Origin: JBBRUG01 sp038247995
GTDB taxonomy: Bacteria; Chloroflexota; Chloroflexia; Chloroflexales; Chloroflexaceae
Assembly (NCBI GenBank): GCA_038247995.1
Contig: JBBRUG010000070.1
Location: 1 to 20,528 of the forward strand
Length of the DNA: 20,528 bases
Direction: 5' to 3'
Position 1 is the stretch's first letter, and each line of letters opens with the position of its first letter. The notes below the pieces were generated by a model, which ran no database searches, was not told the origin of the DNA, and was given only the letters and a program-made list of their open reading frames with translations. Shown piece after piece: positions 7,291 through 14,231 of the stretch. A program made the position numbers and the translations under genes.

Positions 7291-7402
7291 GCATTCAACT
7301 CAGTTGAGCGGTTAGAGCGACTGGGTGATCTGTGCCTCGTCGAGCACAACCGGAGGCGCTTGAGCGTTAGGTCTTACCTGATCAAAACGCTTCGGGTAAG
7401 CC

Positions 7403-7440
7403 TGAAGGCTAAGCACCGTATAGCCGCTGCTTAGCCTTCA
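7403..7440 (-). terminator. 13-bp hairpin overlapping the stop of the MBL gene
   Basis: Perfect arms TGAAGGCTAAGCA (7403-7415) and TGCTTAGCCTTCA (7428-7440) with a 12-nt loop. The stem includes the last codons and TAA of the minus-strand MBL gene. No clear U-tract follows on the minus strand. Probable end of the minus-strand operon; a role in mRNA 3'-end stability is an alternative. Confidence 0.55.
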
Positions 7441-8237
7441 ATGGCGGCGAGATACCGCATAGCCGAGCGCGCCACCGCTGCCTGCGCATCGGCGGGAACC
7501 ACCCGATCCCACCAAGCTCCATAGATCCGATCGTAGGCGCAGGGTTCCACCGCCGCAACGATCCGCCGCACGGCCTGGCCGGAGAGCGGGATGAGGTTTG
7601 GGTAACTGTACATGAAGCTCACGTAGCGCCGATCCTGAACCACCATAATGATGTCGCCGGTGAGCAGCGCCCCGCGCCCCGCCGCGCCCGCCGGCCAGTG
7701 CAGTACCTGCGCCCCGGCGAAGTGGCCGCCGCAGCGGATCAGGCTCAGCCCGCCAAAGAGCGCGAGCGTCTCGCCCGCCCAAAAGTGAATCGCTGGATCG
7801 GCCTGCATCACATAGGCCTGATCATCGGTGTGCAGGTAAACCGCGGCGTCGAAGGTCTGGGCCCATGTAACCATGGTGCTGTAGTAATGTGGATGTGAGA
7901 TCGCGATGGCGCGGATGCCGCCGAGGGCACGCACGGCGGCAATCGTCGCTTCGTCGAGCAGGCTGATGCAATCCCAGAGCAGGTTGCCCTCAGGCGTCTG
8001 CACCAGCAGGGCGCGCTGACCAATCGCAAACGCCGGCAGCGTACCGATGCCCGTCAGCCCAGGCTCGACCGCTTCGATCCGATTGCTGTAGTCGCGCCGC
8101 AGGTCATCCATGGTTGTCCACTGCTGACCGGCGTAGCCGACATACTGGCGCTCATCGTCACAGATCGGGCACGTTGGCGGCGGCGTTAGGTGGGCAGCGA
8201 ACTGCGTGCCGCAGGTGCGGCAGATCTGGGGCGACAT
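7431..8237 (-). CDS. MBL-fold metallo-hydrolase with N-terminal zinc-ribbon
   Basis: 268 residues from ATG at 8237, preceded by AAAGG; upstream in-frame sequence to 8378 overlaps the previous gene and looks non-coding. The N-terminus has a CxxC...CxxC ribbon (CRTCGTQF, CPICDD, residues 4-27), then a metallo-beta-lactamase domain. The normal HxHxDH motif reads HPHYYS in AISHPHYYST, so two of four ligands are replaced; the later GGHFAG His and the TGD Asp (LLTGDIIM) are kept. A single-metal or altered chemistry is therefore likely. It is downstream of the neuraminate-lyase-like gene (70-nt gap), so probably in the same operon. Substrate unknown. Confidence 0.85.
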   Translation of the reverse strand: MSPQICRTCGTQFAAHLTPPPTCPICDDERQYVGYAGQQWTTMDDLRRDYSNRIEAVEPGLTGIGTLPAFAIGQRALLVQTPEGNLLWDCISLLDEATIAAVRALGGIRAIAISHPHYYSTMVTWAQTFDAAVYLHTDDQAYVMQADPAIHFWAGETLALFGGLSLIRCGGHFAGAQVLHWPAGAAGRGALLTGDIIMVVQDRRYVSFMYSYPNLIPLSGQAVRRIVAAVEPCAYDRIYGAWWDRVVPADAQAAVARSAMRYLAAIEG

Positions 8238-8307
8238 GGGCGTTACCTTTCGTGCCGAGGAGGGTCGAGGTACGGCATGGGGCGAATTCCTCACGATGCC
8301 CCACGCC

Positions 8308-9237
8308 TTACGCCCGCGTCGGCGAGCTGAGTAGTTGCAGCGCATGGGCTTCCAGCGTGTGTAGCCCGGCAGCCTCAACGGCGGCGAGCAGATGGTCGCG
8401 CTCGGCGGAAGTTAGCGGGCGCTGCGGACGACGTGGCGCGCCGCAGGGGATGCCCTGTGCGCTCAGAATAACTTTGAGCCCGGCGATCAGCGGCGTAGCA
8501 AGCAGCGCCTTGATCACCCGATTGGCGCGGAATTGCAGATCCCGCGCTGCATCCAGTTTGCCCGCAAGCATCGCTTCATACAGCGCCGCGAAGGTGGCCG
8601 GCATCACATTGTACGTGCTACCGATTGCCCCGTGCGCGCCCATGCTCAGCGCCGCCAGACAGACCTCATCGAAGCCGGAGAGCACCGTGAGCCGATCCGG
8701 CGCTAACTCGATAATGTTACGCAGATCAAAGAGGTTGTACGACGAATACTTGATCCCGGCCAGCGTCGGAATACTGAGCAATTGCTCCATCAGCCGGGCG
8801 TTTATGTCAACTCCTGTCGCCGAGGGGATCTGATACGGGTAGAGCGGGGTTGCACCGGCGGCCGCGCCGATCATGCGGTAGTGCGTAACGAGGGCATCGT
8901 CATCGACGCGGAAGTAGATCGGCGGCACCGCCGAGATCGCGTCCGCGCCAAGTTCAGCTGCCTCGCCGGCCAACTGCATTGCTGTAGCTGTATCCAGTGC
9001 GCCGATATGCGCAATTACCTTGGCCCGGCCCGCTGCCTGGGTAATAACGGTTTCCAGCACCTGGCGTCGCTCGGCAGGGCGCAACAATAGCCCCTCGCCA
9101 CTGCCGCCGCAGACAAAAAACCCGCTCGCGCCGTGTTGAATCTGCCACTCGACCAGTTGGTTCAGGCCGGCATAGTTCACTTCCGAGCCGTCGTCGTTCA
9201 TTGGTGTGATCAGCGCGGGCAAAATGCCACGGATCAT
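8308..9237 (-). CDS. DHDPS/NAL-family aldolase, closest in motifs to N-acetylneuraminate lyase
   Basis: 309-residue (beta/alpha)8 class I aldolase. The Schiff-base lysine is K163 in LAGIKYSS, the catalytic tyrosine Y135 in PYQIPSATGV, and the pyruvate-carboxylate loop GGSGEG is at 44-49. The combination of GFDE and GAIGSTYNVMP is the pattern of N-acetylneuraminate lyases rather than of dihydrodipicolinate synthases, so cleavage or formation of a 2-keto sugar acid with pyruvate is the best guess. Sialic acid itself is not proven, as no NanK/NanE partner is present in the window. It follows the WYL regulator by 61 nt on the same strand. The start lacks a strong ribosome site. Confidence 0.85.
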   Translation of the reverse strand: MIRGILPALITPMNDDGSEVNYAGLNQLVEWQIQHGASGFFVCGGSGEGLLLRPAERRQVLETVITQAAGRAKVIAHIGALDTATAMQLAGEAAELGADAISAVPPIYFRVDDDALVTHYRMIGAAAGATPLYPYQIPSATGVDINARLMEQLLSIPTLAGIKYSSYNLFDLRNIIELAPDRLTVLSGFDEVCLAALSMGAHGAIGSTYNVMPATFAALYEAMLAGKLDAARDLQFRANRVIKALLATPLIAGLKVILSAQGIPCGAPRRPQRPLTSAERDHLLAAVEAAGLHTLEAHALQLLSSPTRA

Positions 9238-9298
9238 GGGGAAGCTTTCTATTCAGGAGTTATGGCGGTGAGGAAATGTTCAGCGGGTGTCTGCCAGA

Positions 9299-10252
9299 TC
9301 ACGCTGCCTTCGCACTCTCTGTAATCTCGGCGGCGAGCCGCAGCAGCGCGTCGCGTAGCTCCAGCGGTTCACGGACGACAAATGGGAAGTTCAAGATCGT
9401 TAGGTAGCGCGCCATATGATCGAGGTCATCGCTCGCGCTTTGGAAGAGGACGCCGTTCGGCGTTGGCGTTAGTGTTCCATAACCGGCCGGGATCTTCTGC
9501 TGCACCATATGTAACGGTGCCTGAAATTCGATCTGCACCTGCCAATGCTCCGTCGGTGCCGCCAGTTGCTGTTTCACATAGGCCTGCCAATCAAACTCAT
9601 CGTCGCGCACAAAGGTTTCAGGAAGAATCCGCGTATGCTGCATGCGATCCAGGCGAAAGAGCCGGTAGTCCTGACGGAGGCAACAATAGGCAGCCAGATA
9701 CCAATACCCCCACCAGCCAGCGATTCCATACGGCTCGACTGTACGGAAGGTCACTGCGTCCTGATACGCGTGATAATCAATGGTAACGCGCTGCCGGCGC
9801 TGAATTGCGTCGCTGAGATCGATCAGCAGCGCGGCGTCTGCCCGCGTCGCCGGCGGGTTGGGCGAGAGCATCAGGTTCGTTGAGACGGCGTTTAGCCGCT
9901 CGCGGACGTGATCCGGAAGCACCCGCGCAACCTTCGCCAAGGCCCCCTCGATCGCCACCGACGACAGCTCGATCTCAAGCCAAGCGCTCCCCAGCAGGCC
10001 GAGTGCAATTGCGGTTGCTTCCTCCTCGGTGAACATCAGCGGTGGCAGCTTGAAACCTGGGCGCAAACGATAGCCACCGCCGGGGCCATAGGTCGCCTCC
10101 AACGGCATTCCCATATCCTGCAGCATCTGAATATAGCGGCGCACGCTGCGCGGCTCAACTTCCAGCCGACGAGCTATCTCGGCGCCGCTGAGCAGCGGGT
10201 GCGTCTGCAGCAGTTCCAGAATGGTTAGTAGGCGTGTGGTTGGGTGGTACAT
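9299..10252 (-). CDS. WYL-domain transcriptional regulator with DeoR-type HTH (YafY-like)
   Basis: 317 residues. An N-terminal winged helix (about 1-60, TRLLTILELLQTHPLLSGAE then RSVRRYIQMLQDMG) is followed by a linker and a WYL ligand-sensing domain, with WGYWYLAAYC and YRLFRLDRM at about 190-220, and a C-terminal WCX region. ATG at 10252 is preferred, with GAGG 8 nt upstream; a GTG seven codons earlier is possible. WYL regulators bind nucleic-acid or small ligands and often control adjacent genes. It is the first gene of the minus-strand run and diverges from the VOC gene, so either may be its target. Confidence 0.88.
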   Translation of the reverse strand: MYHPTTRLLTILELLQTHPLLSGAEIARRLEVEPRSVRRYIQMLQDMGMPLEATYGPGGGYRLRPGFKLPPLMFTEEEATAIALGLLGSAWLEIELSSVAIEGALAKVARVLPDHVRERLNAVSTNLMLSPNPPATRADAALLIDLSDAIQRRQRVTIDYHAYQDAVTFRTVEPYGIAGWWGYWYLAAYCCLRQDYRLFRLDRMQHTRILPETFVRDDEFDWQAYVKQQLAAPTEHWQVQIEFQAPLHMVQQKIPAGYGTLTPTPNGVLFQSASDDLDHMARYLTILNFPFVVREPLELRDALLRLAAEITESAKAA

Positions 10253-10293
10253 CAGGTTTGCCTCATCAAACACCCATAGGAAATGTAGGACAG

Positions 10294-10299
10294 ATTATA
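10294..10299 (-). promoter_or_regulatory. Possible -10 box for the WYL regulator operon
   Basis: The minus strand reads TATAAT here, 42 nt upstream of the regulator ATG and inside the divergent gap. No convincing -35 hexamer sits 17 nt away, so this is a weak call. Confidence 0.3.
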
Positions 10300-10359
10300 A
10301 CCTCCATTCTTGATACCGTATAAGAGACAGAAGCAGTACTACTGAAGAAGGAGAAACCT

Positions 10360-10725
10360 ATGCGCCTCGATCATGTCAACCTGACTGTCCACAATGTTCT
10401 CGAAGCCCGCGCCTTCCTGAAGAAACATTTTGGGTATACTGATGCATTTGAGGACAACAACGAAAATATGTCGGTGTTAATGGACGCATATGACATGCAC
10501 ATTAATTTGATGAAAGGGAAGCAAGCAACCTACCCGAAGATGTTTCACATTGGATTTGCGCTGGAGACTGAGGCCGATGTCAATGCTGTCTATGAACGCC
10601 TAACGAACGATGGGATGGCGATCAAGCCGCCCAAGCATGCATGGGGCTCCTGGACGTTTCACTTCACATGCCCCGGTGGAGACTTCGCCATTGAGGTAGC
10701 CTGCGCGAGTGATTGGCAGGCGTAA
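10360..10725 (+). CDS. VOC (glyoxalase/bleomycin-resistance fold) family protein
   Basis: 121 residues with the paired beta-alpha-beta-beta-beta layout of the vicinal-oxygen-chelate fold: MRLDHVNLTV start, MFHIGFALE at mid-point and GGDFAIEVA at the end. The likely metal ligands H5, H63 and E112 are at the usual places, so a metal-dependent lyase or dioxygenase-type activity or a binding role is possible. AAGGAG lies 8 nt before the ATG. Codon use is visibly less GC-rich than its neighbours, which hints at separate acquisition. It is divergent from the WYL regulator, its likely controller. Confidence 0.82.
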   Translation: MRLDHVNLTVHNVLEARAFLKKHFGYTDAFEDNNENMSVLMDAYDMHINLMKGKQATYPKMFHIGFALETEADVNAVYERLTNDGMAIKPPKHAWGSWTFHFTCPGGDFAIEVACASDWQA

Positions 10726-10770
10726 CTTTAGCGTGGGCAGCCACATTGGGCTGCCCTTACAGCGCCACAG

Positions 10771-10824
10771 CCGCCTGCCGCCTACCTCCTGCCGCCTGCC
10801 TGCCGCCCGCCGCCTGCCGCCCTG
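10771..10824 (-). repeat. Degenerate GGCAGGC-type heptamer repeat
   Basis: On the plus strand the tract is made of CCGCCTG-like units with some indels (GCCGCCTGCC, CCTACCTCCTG). Read on the minus strand it is the same GGCAGGC family as the clean array at 4550-4582, but decayed. Confidence 0.7.
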
Positions 10825-10827
10825 TAC

Positions 10828-10848
10828 AGACGGCCCGGTGGGCCGTCT
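10828..10848. terminator. Bidirectional terminator hairpin between VOC and FadR-type regulator genes
   Basis: Perfect 9-bp arms AGACGGCCC and GGGCCGTCT around a GGT loop, placed between convergent stops at 10725 and 10858. The stem is very GC-rich and no T-tract follows. Confidence 0.6.
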
Positions 10849-10857
10849 CTCCCTGCC

Positions 10858-11541
10858 CTACGCTTCGATTGCGGCGAGTTGCAGGTGTGCGGCAAGGGCA
10901 TGGCGCAGTTGTTGCAGATCGCGCTTGTGCAGCGCCTCGATAATTCGCTGGTGCTCGGCGATAATCCGCTCCGGGTTGTTGATAATCGCGCTTGGTTGAT
11001 CCAGCACCGCAAGCCGGAAATGTTCGATCAGCAGCGGGATCATGCCGATGAGAACCTGGTTCTGGGTCGCTTGCAACAGGATTTTGTGGAAAGCGATATC
11101 TTCTTTGATCATGCTGCGGCGCTGGCGCATCAACTCCCCAATGGTGTGGTTGAGCGCTTCGAGTTCCGCGATCTGTTCTGCGCTGATCCGCCGTACGATC
11201 AGCCCCGCTGCACCGAGCTCGATCGCCGCCCGCGCCTCGCTGAGCGCCACTGGGCTACGCCCGTTGTAATCCACCGAAACGGCGATCTGCGGCGCAATTG
11301 ACTCTCGGTCGAAGTCGGTGACGAAAATGCCGCGCCCTGGCTGCTTCACAATCAGCCCTTCGGCCACCAGTACGCTCAGCGCCTCGCGCACAATATTTCG
11401 GCTCACCGAGAGGCTCTCACTCAATTCGCGCTCGCTCGGCAGTTGCGCGCCCGCCGCTAAGCCTTCGGTCAGAATGAATCGGCGCAACGTGTCGGTAGCC
11501 TGGCGGGTCAGCGTATCGCGCGAGAGTGGCTCAAGCATCAT
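10858..11541 (-). CDS. FadR-subfamily GntR transcriptional regulator
   Basis: 227 residues: N-terminal GntR winged helix (about 8-75, LPSERELSESLSVSRNIVRE and VKQPGRGIFV) and a C-terminal FCD domain (about 95-220) with the effector/metal histidines in EDIAFHKILL, EHQRIIEALH and ALAAHLQL. Such proteins usually act as dimeric repressors released by an acidic metabolite. It is divergent from the six-gene operon starting at 11734, and the shared gap holds paired promoters with a dyad that overlaps its own -10 box, so autoregulation and control of the operon are likely. Two adjacent ATGs (11541, 11538) are equally possible. Confidence 0.9.
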   Translation of the reverse strand: MMLEPLSRDTLTRQATDTLRRFILTEGLAAGAQLPSERELSESLSVSRNIVREALSVLVAEGLIVKQPGRGIFVTDFDRESIAPQIAVSVDYNGRSPVALSEARAAIELGAAGLIVRRISAEQIAELEALNHTIGELMRQRRSMIKEDIAFHKILLQATQNQVLIGMIPLLIEHFRLAVLDQPSAIINNPERIIAEHQRIIEALHKRDLQQLRHALAAHLQLAAIEA

Positions 11542-11554
11542 TACTGCATTTCTT

Positions 11555-11581
11555 ATAGTGGTACTTTTATGGTACCACTAT
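11555..11581. promoter_or_regulatory. Candidate operator dyad of the FadR-type regulator
   Basis: Perfect 10-bp inverted repeat ATAGTGGTAC / GTACCACTAT separated by TTTTATG. It covers most of the regulator's -10 box and the expected transcription start, 14 nt before the ATG. A third copy of the half-site, ATAGTGGTA, occurs at 11636-11644 on the operon promoter. The GGTAC/GTACC core resembles GntR-family palindromes. Binding is inferred. Confidence 0.65.
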
Positions 11582-11605
11582 GCCAGAAGCGCCCGCACCT
11601 GTCAA
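11577..11605 (-). promoter_or_regulatory. Sigma70-type promoter of the regulator gene
   Basis: On the minus strand: TTGACA (11605-11600), a 17-nt spacer and CATAGT (11582-11577). The predicted start is about 11570, giving a leader of about 30 nt before the ATG at 11541. Confidence 0.65.
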
Positions 11606-11610
11606 CTCTA

Positions 11611-11640
11611 TTGACAAGCCGCGCACTCAACTGGTATAGT
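11611..11640 (+). promoter_or_regulatory. Sigma70-type promoter of the ferritin-like operon
   Basis: TTGACA (11611-11616), an 18-nt spacer and TATAGT (11635-11640). The -10 box is the start of the ATAGTGGTA motif shared with the regulator promoter. The two -35 boxes form one palindrome, TGTCAA-CTCTA-TTGACA (11600-11616). Leader to the ATG at 11734 is about 85 nt. Confidence 0.72.
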
Positions 11641-11733
11641 GGTAGTACAAGATGATGTATCCTCTATAACCTTTTCCGCTGCGCTGGATCACCAGGCGTG
11701 CTCCGGCGTGTAGCCTGCCGGGAGAGTCCGTCG

Positions 11734-12936
11734 ATGCAGATTGTCGAACCCCAGGAACAGGTCGATTTCGCCCGAAATAAGCAGTTGCTCAACCGCTATC
11801 GCTACATCGAGCACGAAATGTTGCGCGCCCTGGCGGCCTGGTTGCCGGCCACGCCACGCATGGAATTGAAGTTGCTGATCGGGCGGTTGCTCTGGGAAGA
11901 CGCCGAGCATGTGCAGCACCTCTACCGCCGGCTGCGCGAGGTGCAAACGCCGGCCTTTCGCGATCCCGACGATCCGGCGCTGCTGTACCTGATGGCCGAG
12001 GTGATCCACGCGCCAAGCGCCGCAGATCTGCTCGCCGGCTTACTGCGGGTGATCAAGCCCGCGCTGTGCGCCGCGTATACCTGGCATATGCAACAGACCT
12101 TCGCAAACCCCGATGCGCCCACGCTGTATGCCTTTAAGCATATTCGGCTCGACGAAGAGGAGCACGTTGCTACCGGGGTTGCTGCCCTGGCCGATCACCC
12201 CGCAGGCGCGTGGGAACAGTACATCGCCGATCTGCTGGCCGCAGCGGGCGGGATCAGCGGCCTAGCGCCGCGCCTTCCTGCGCCCAGCGCCCCGGCCGAG
12301 CGTCGCCCGTACCCGGTTCCCCGTGAAGCCGCCCGCGATGAGCGCTTCAGCCTGGTGAACCGCGCTGCGGGCCAGCGCCCGCAGTCTGCGGATCTCGCCG
12401 ATGCCCGGCTGGGTGAGTTCGAGAGTTATAGCCAGGAAATGCTCGCCGCCGAGACGGTCGCGCTGATCCTCTACCTCTCGCCGCAGATGCCCTGGGAGTT
12501 CACCTACAATAGTGCGCGCCATTGCTACGATGAGACGCGCCACTGCCGGCTGGGGATCGAGTGGCTGGCCCACCACGGCTTCGACTATACCCAGGTGCCG
12601 CAGAATACGCGCATCTACGCTTGGCGCAGCCAGTACGATCCGGCCACTCAATATTGCCTGCTCACAATGGGCAACGAGAAACACGCCTTCCCTTTCCGCC
12701 GCAAAAGCCTCGCCGCCTATCGCGCCGCTGGCGATCAACTCTCGGCGCAGTTTATTAGCTACGACATGGCCGATGAGCGCCAGCACGTCGCCTATGGCCG
12801 CCACTGGCTGCCGCAACTGATGCGCGCCCACGCAATCGACCAACCCGTTGAGCGCTTCGTCAGCGAAACGGTTAAGCTCTGGGAGGCTGAATATCGCTCC
12901 GGGGCGCTGCCGCTGCACGATGATGTGCGGGTGTAA
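11734..12936 (+). CDS. Double ferritin-like (di-iron carboxylate) protein, unknown reaction
   Basis: 400 residues, start chosen at ATG 11734 with GGGAGAG 8 nt upstream (a GTG 36 nt earlier lacks this). Two helical ferritin-like bundles can be drawn. The second (about 230-370) has a full di-iron ligand set: E240 in LAAETV, E267xxH270 in YDETRHC, E315 in GNEKH and E348xxH351 in ADERQHV. The first (about 20-150) has E28, D56xxH59 in WEDAEHV and E141xxH144 in EEEHVATG but no clear helix-3 acid, so it may be structural or have a weaker site. That layout fits an oxygenase, oxidase or desaturase-like enzyme; it is too large for a storage ferritin. First gene of the operon, followed by an FAD oxidase and an aldolase. 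I do not recognise a named family with certainty. Confidence 0.75.
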   Translation: MQIVEPQEQVDFARNKQLLNRYRYIEHEMLRALAAWLPATPRMELKLLIGRLLWEDAEHVQHLYRRLREVQTPAFRDPDDPALLYLMAEVIHAPSAADLLAGLLRVIKPALCAAYTWHMQQTFANPDAPTLYAFKHIRLDEEEHVATGVAALADHPAGAWEQYIADLLAAAGGISGLAPRLPAPSAPAERRPYPVPREAARDERFSLVNRAAGQRPQSADLADARLGEFESYSQEMLAAETVALILYLSPQMPWEFTYNSARHCYDETRHCRLGIEWLAHHGFDYTQVPQNTRIYAWRSQYDPATQYCLLTMGNEKHAFPFRRKSLAAYRAAGDQLSAQFISYDMADERQHVAYGRHWLPQLMRAHAIDQPVERFVSETVKLWEAEYRSGALPLHDDVRV

Positions 12937-12958
12937 GCAGGGTGAGGAGGGTGAGCGA

Positions 12959-14164
12959 GTGTGCAGCGTGAGCCAAGCAAGCACAGTAATTGTCGGTGGT
13001 GGAGTGACGGGCCTGAGCACGGCCTACCACCTGGCACGTAAAGGCCACGGGCAGGTGATCGTGCTCGACAAAGGGCCGATCGGCGACGGATCGAGCAGCC
13101 GCGCTGCCGCGATCGTCACCGGGTTGCTCTGGAGTGAAACCGGCGTGCTGGCGCGTAAAGTCAGCCTCCGACTGTTTCGCGAGCTTTCGGAAACGCTCGA
13201 CGGCTACACGTTCCAGGCAACGGGCTGTCTGAACTTGTTCGACAGCGCTGCGTGGCCCGAACGCGCCGCGTTGCTGCCGCTGTATGATCGCTGCGGTGCG
13301 CCCTTTGAAGTGCTCGACGCCGCAGCAATGCGCGCGCGCTGGCCCGACCTGCACCCACCCGATGACTACATCGGCCTGTTCGATCCACTCGGCGGCTATA
13401 GCGAGCCGGACGCATATCTCCCGGCGTTGGCCCGGCGCTGCCGCGAACTTGGCGTGGAAATCCGCGAACACACGCCGGTCGAAGCACTGGTGCTACGCGG
13501 CGGGCGTGTGGCGGGCGTGCAAACCGCTGCCGGCATGATCGAAGCCGATGTGGTGGTCAGTACGATCTACGCCTGGACCAACCTGCTGCTCGAACAGGTC
13601 GATCTGCGCCTGCCGGTCAAGGCGTTCGTACATCAGCGTTATGTCACCCGGCAATTGCCTGCGCCGCTCGCGATCCCGGCGGTGAACGCCAACCCGCTCG
13701 GCGGCTACCTCCGACCGGCCGCCGACGGACGCCTGCTGGTCGGCATTGAAACCGCCGACCGGTGTGAACATTACGTCGCCACGCCCGACTTCCACCTATC
13801 TACGCTGAGTGCGCCCGCCGGGCTGCAAGATTATATTCGGGCCACTTTTACCGCCTATGTGCCGAGCTTAGCTACAACCGCCTGGGAAGCGGAAAAAGTC
13901 GGCCTGATTACTTTTGCCATGGACGGCGAGCCGATTCTTGGCCCGGTTGAGCGTCTACCGGGATTGTTTATCGGCGGCGCATTCCACTCGGGCGGCTTCG
14001 CCTACAACCCGGTAGCGGGCTTGCTGCTGGCCGAATTCATCGCCGATGGGCGCACCAGTATCGATGTGCGCGCCTTCGCCCCGGATCGCTTTGATCCTGC
14101 GGAGACTGCCGCCTACCTGGCCGAAACGCTGGCCCAAAAAGACGTTGTGCGCCGCCGGCATTAG
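12959..14164 (+). CDS. DAO-family FAD-dependent oxidoreductase (glycine/D-amino-acid or sarcosine oxidase-like)
   Basis: 401 residues. The N-terminal Rossmann FAD site is VIVGGGVTGLSTAYHLA (10-26) with acidic D37 in VIVLDKG at the end of the second strand. The C-terminal FAD-contact segment GLFIGGAFHSGGFAYNPVAG matches the DAO family. SSSRAAAIVTG resembles the substrate-side loop of sarcosine/dimethylglycine oxidases, although the usual histidine of covalent attachment is not obvious. GTG at 12959 is preferred, with GAGGAGG 8 nt upstream; the frame is open further 5' inside the previous gene. It should oxidise a secondary or alpha amine to an imine with release of H2O2 or transfer of electrons. 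It follows the di-iron protein by 22 nt. Confidence 0.88.
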   Translation: MCSVSQASTVIVGGGVTGLSTAYHLARKGHGQVIVLDKGPIGDGSSSRAAAIVTGLLWSETGVLARKVSLRLFRELSETLDGYTFQATGCLNLFDSAAWPERAALLPLYDRCGAPFEVLDAAAMRARWPDLHPPDDYIGLFDPLGGYSEPDAYLPALARRCRELGVEIREHTPVEALVLRGGRVAGVQTAAGMIEADVVVSTIYAWTNLLLEQVDLRLPVKAFVHQRYVTRQLPAPLAIPAVNANPLGGYLRPAADGRLLVGIETADRCEHYVATPDFHLSTLSAPAGLQDYIRATFTAYVPSLATTAWEAEKVGLITFAMDGEPILGPVERLPGLFIGGAFHSGGFAYNPVAGLLLAEFIADGRTSIDVRAFAPDRFDPAETAAYLAETLAQKDVVRRRH

Positions 14165-14169
14165 ATAAC

Positions 14170-14214
14170 GTTTGTTAGGATTGTGCGAGCTTCGCTCGCA
14201 CAATCCTAACAAAC
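14170..14214. repeat. Perfect 21-bp hairpin inside the operon
   Basis: Arms 14170-14190 and 14194-14214 are exact reverse complements around a TTC loop, with GTGCGAGC-TTC-GCTCGCAC at the tip. It lies between the oxidase stop and the aldolase start, without a T-tract. It could be a partial terminator, an mRNA-stability element that sets the ratio of upstream to downstream products, or a dispersed REP-like element. Confidence 0.8.
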
Positions 14215-14231
14215 CCTACTGGAGCCAATCC

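Noticed and set aside
7313..7433. Minus-strand stretch after the MBL stop that reads like a short C-terminus (GYTVLSLQAYPKRF ... ITQSL)
   Set aside because: No start codon, about 40 codons, and it overlaps a hairpin; cannot be told from chance.
12848..12958. Upstream extension of the FAD oxidase into the ferritin-like gene
   Set aside because: The Rossmann strand starts ten residues after GTG 12959, which has GAGGAGG at correct spacing.
12262..13020. 252-codon minus-strand frame opposite the ferritin-like gene
   Set aside because: Antisense to a gene with clear ExxH motifs; it crosses the gene boundary without any sign of its own.
14172..14231. TTG start that would add 20 residues to the DHDPS-family aldolase
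   Set aside because: It would translate one arm of the 21-bp hairpin; ATG 14232 has a good ribosome site and normal family start.
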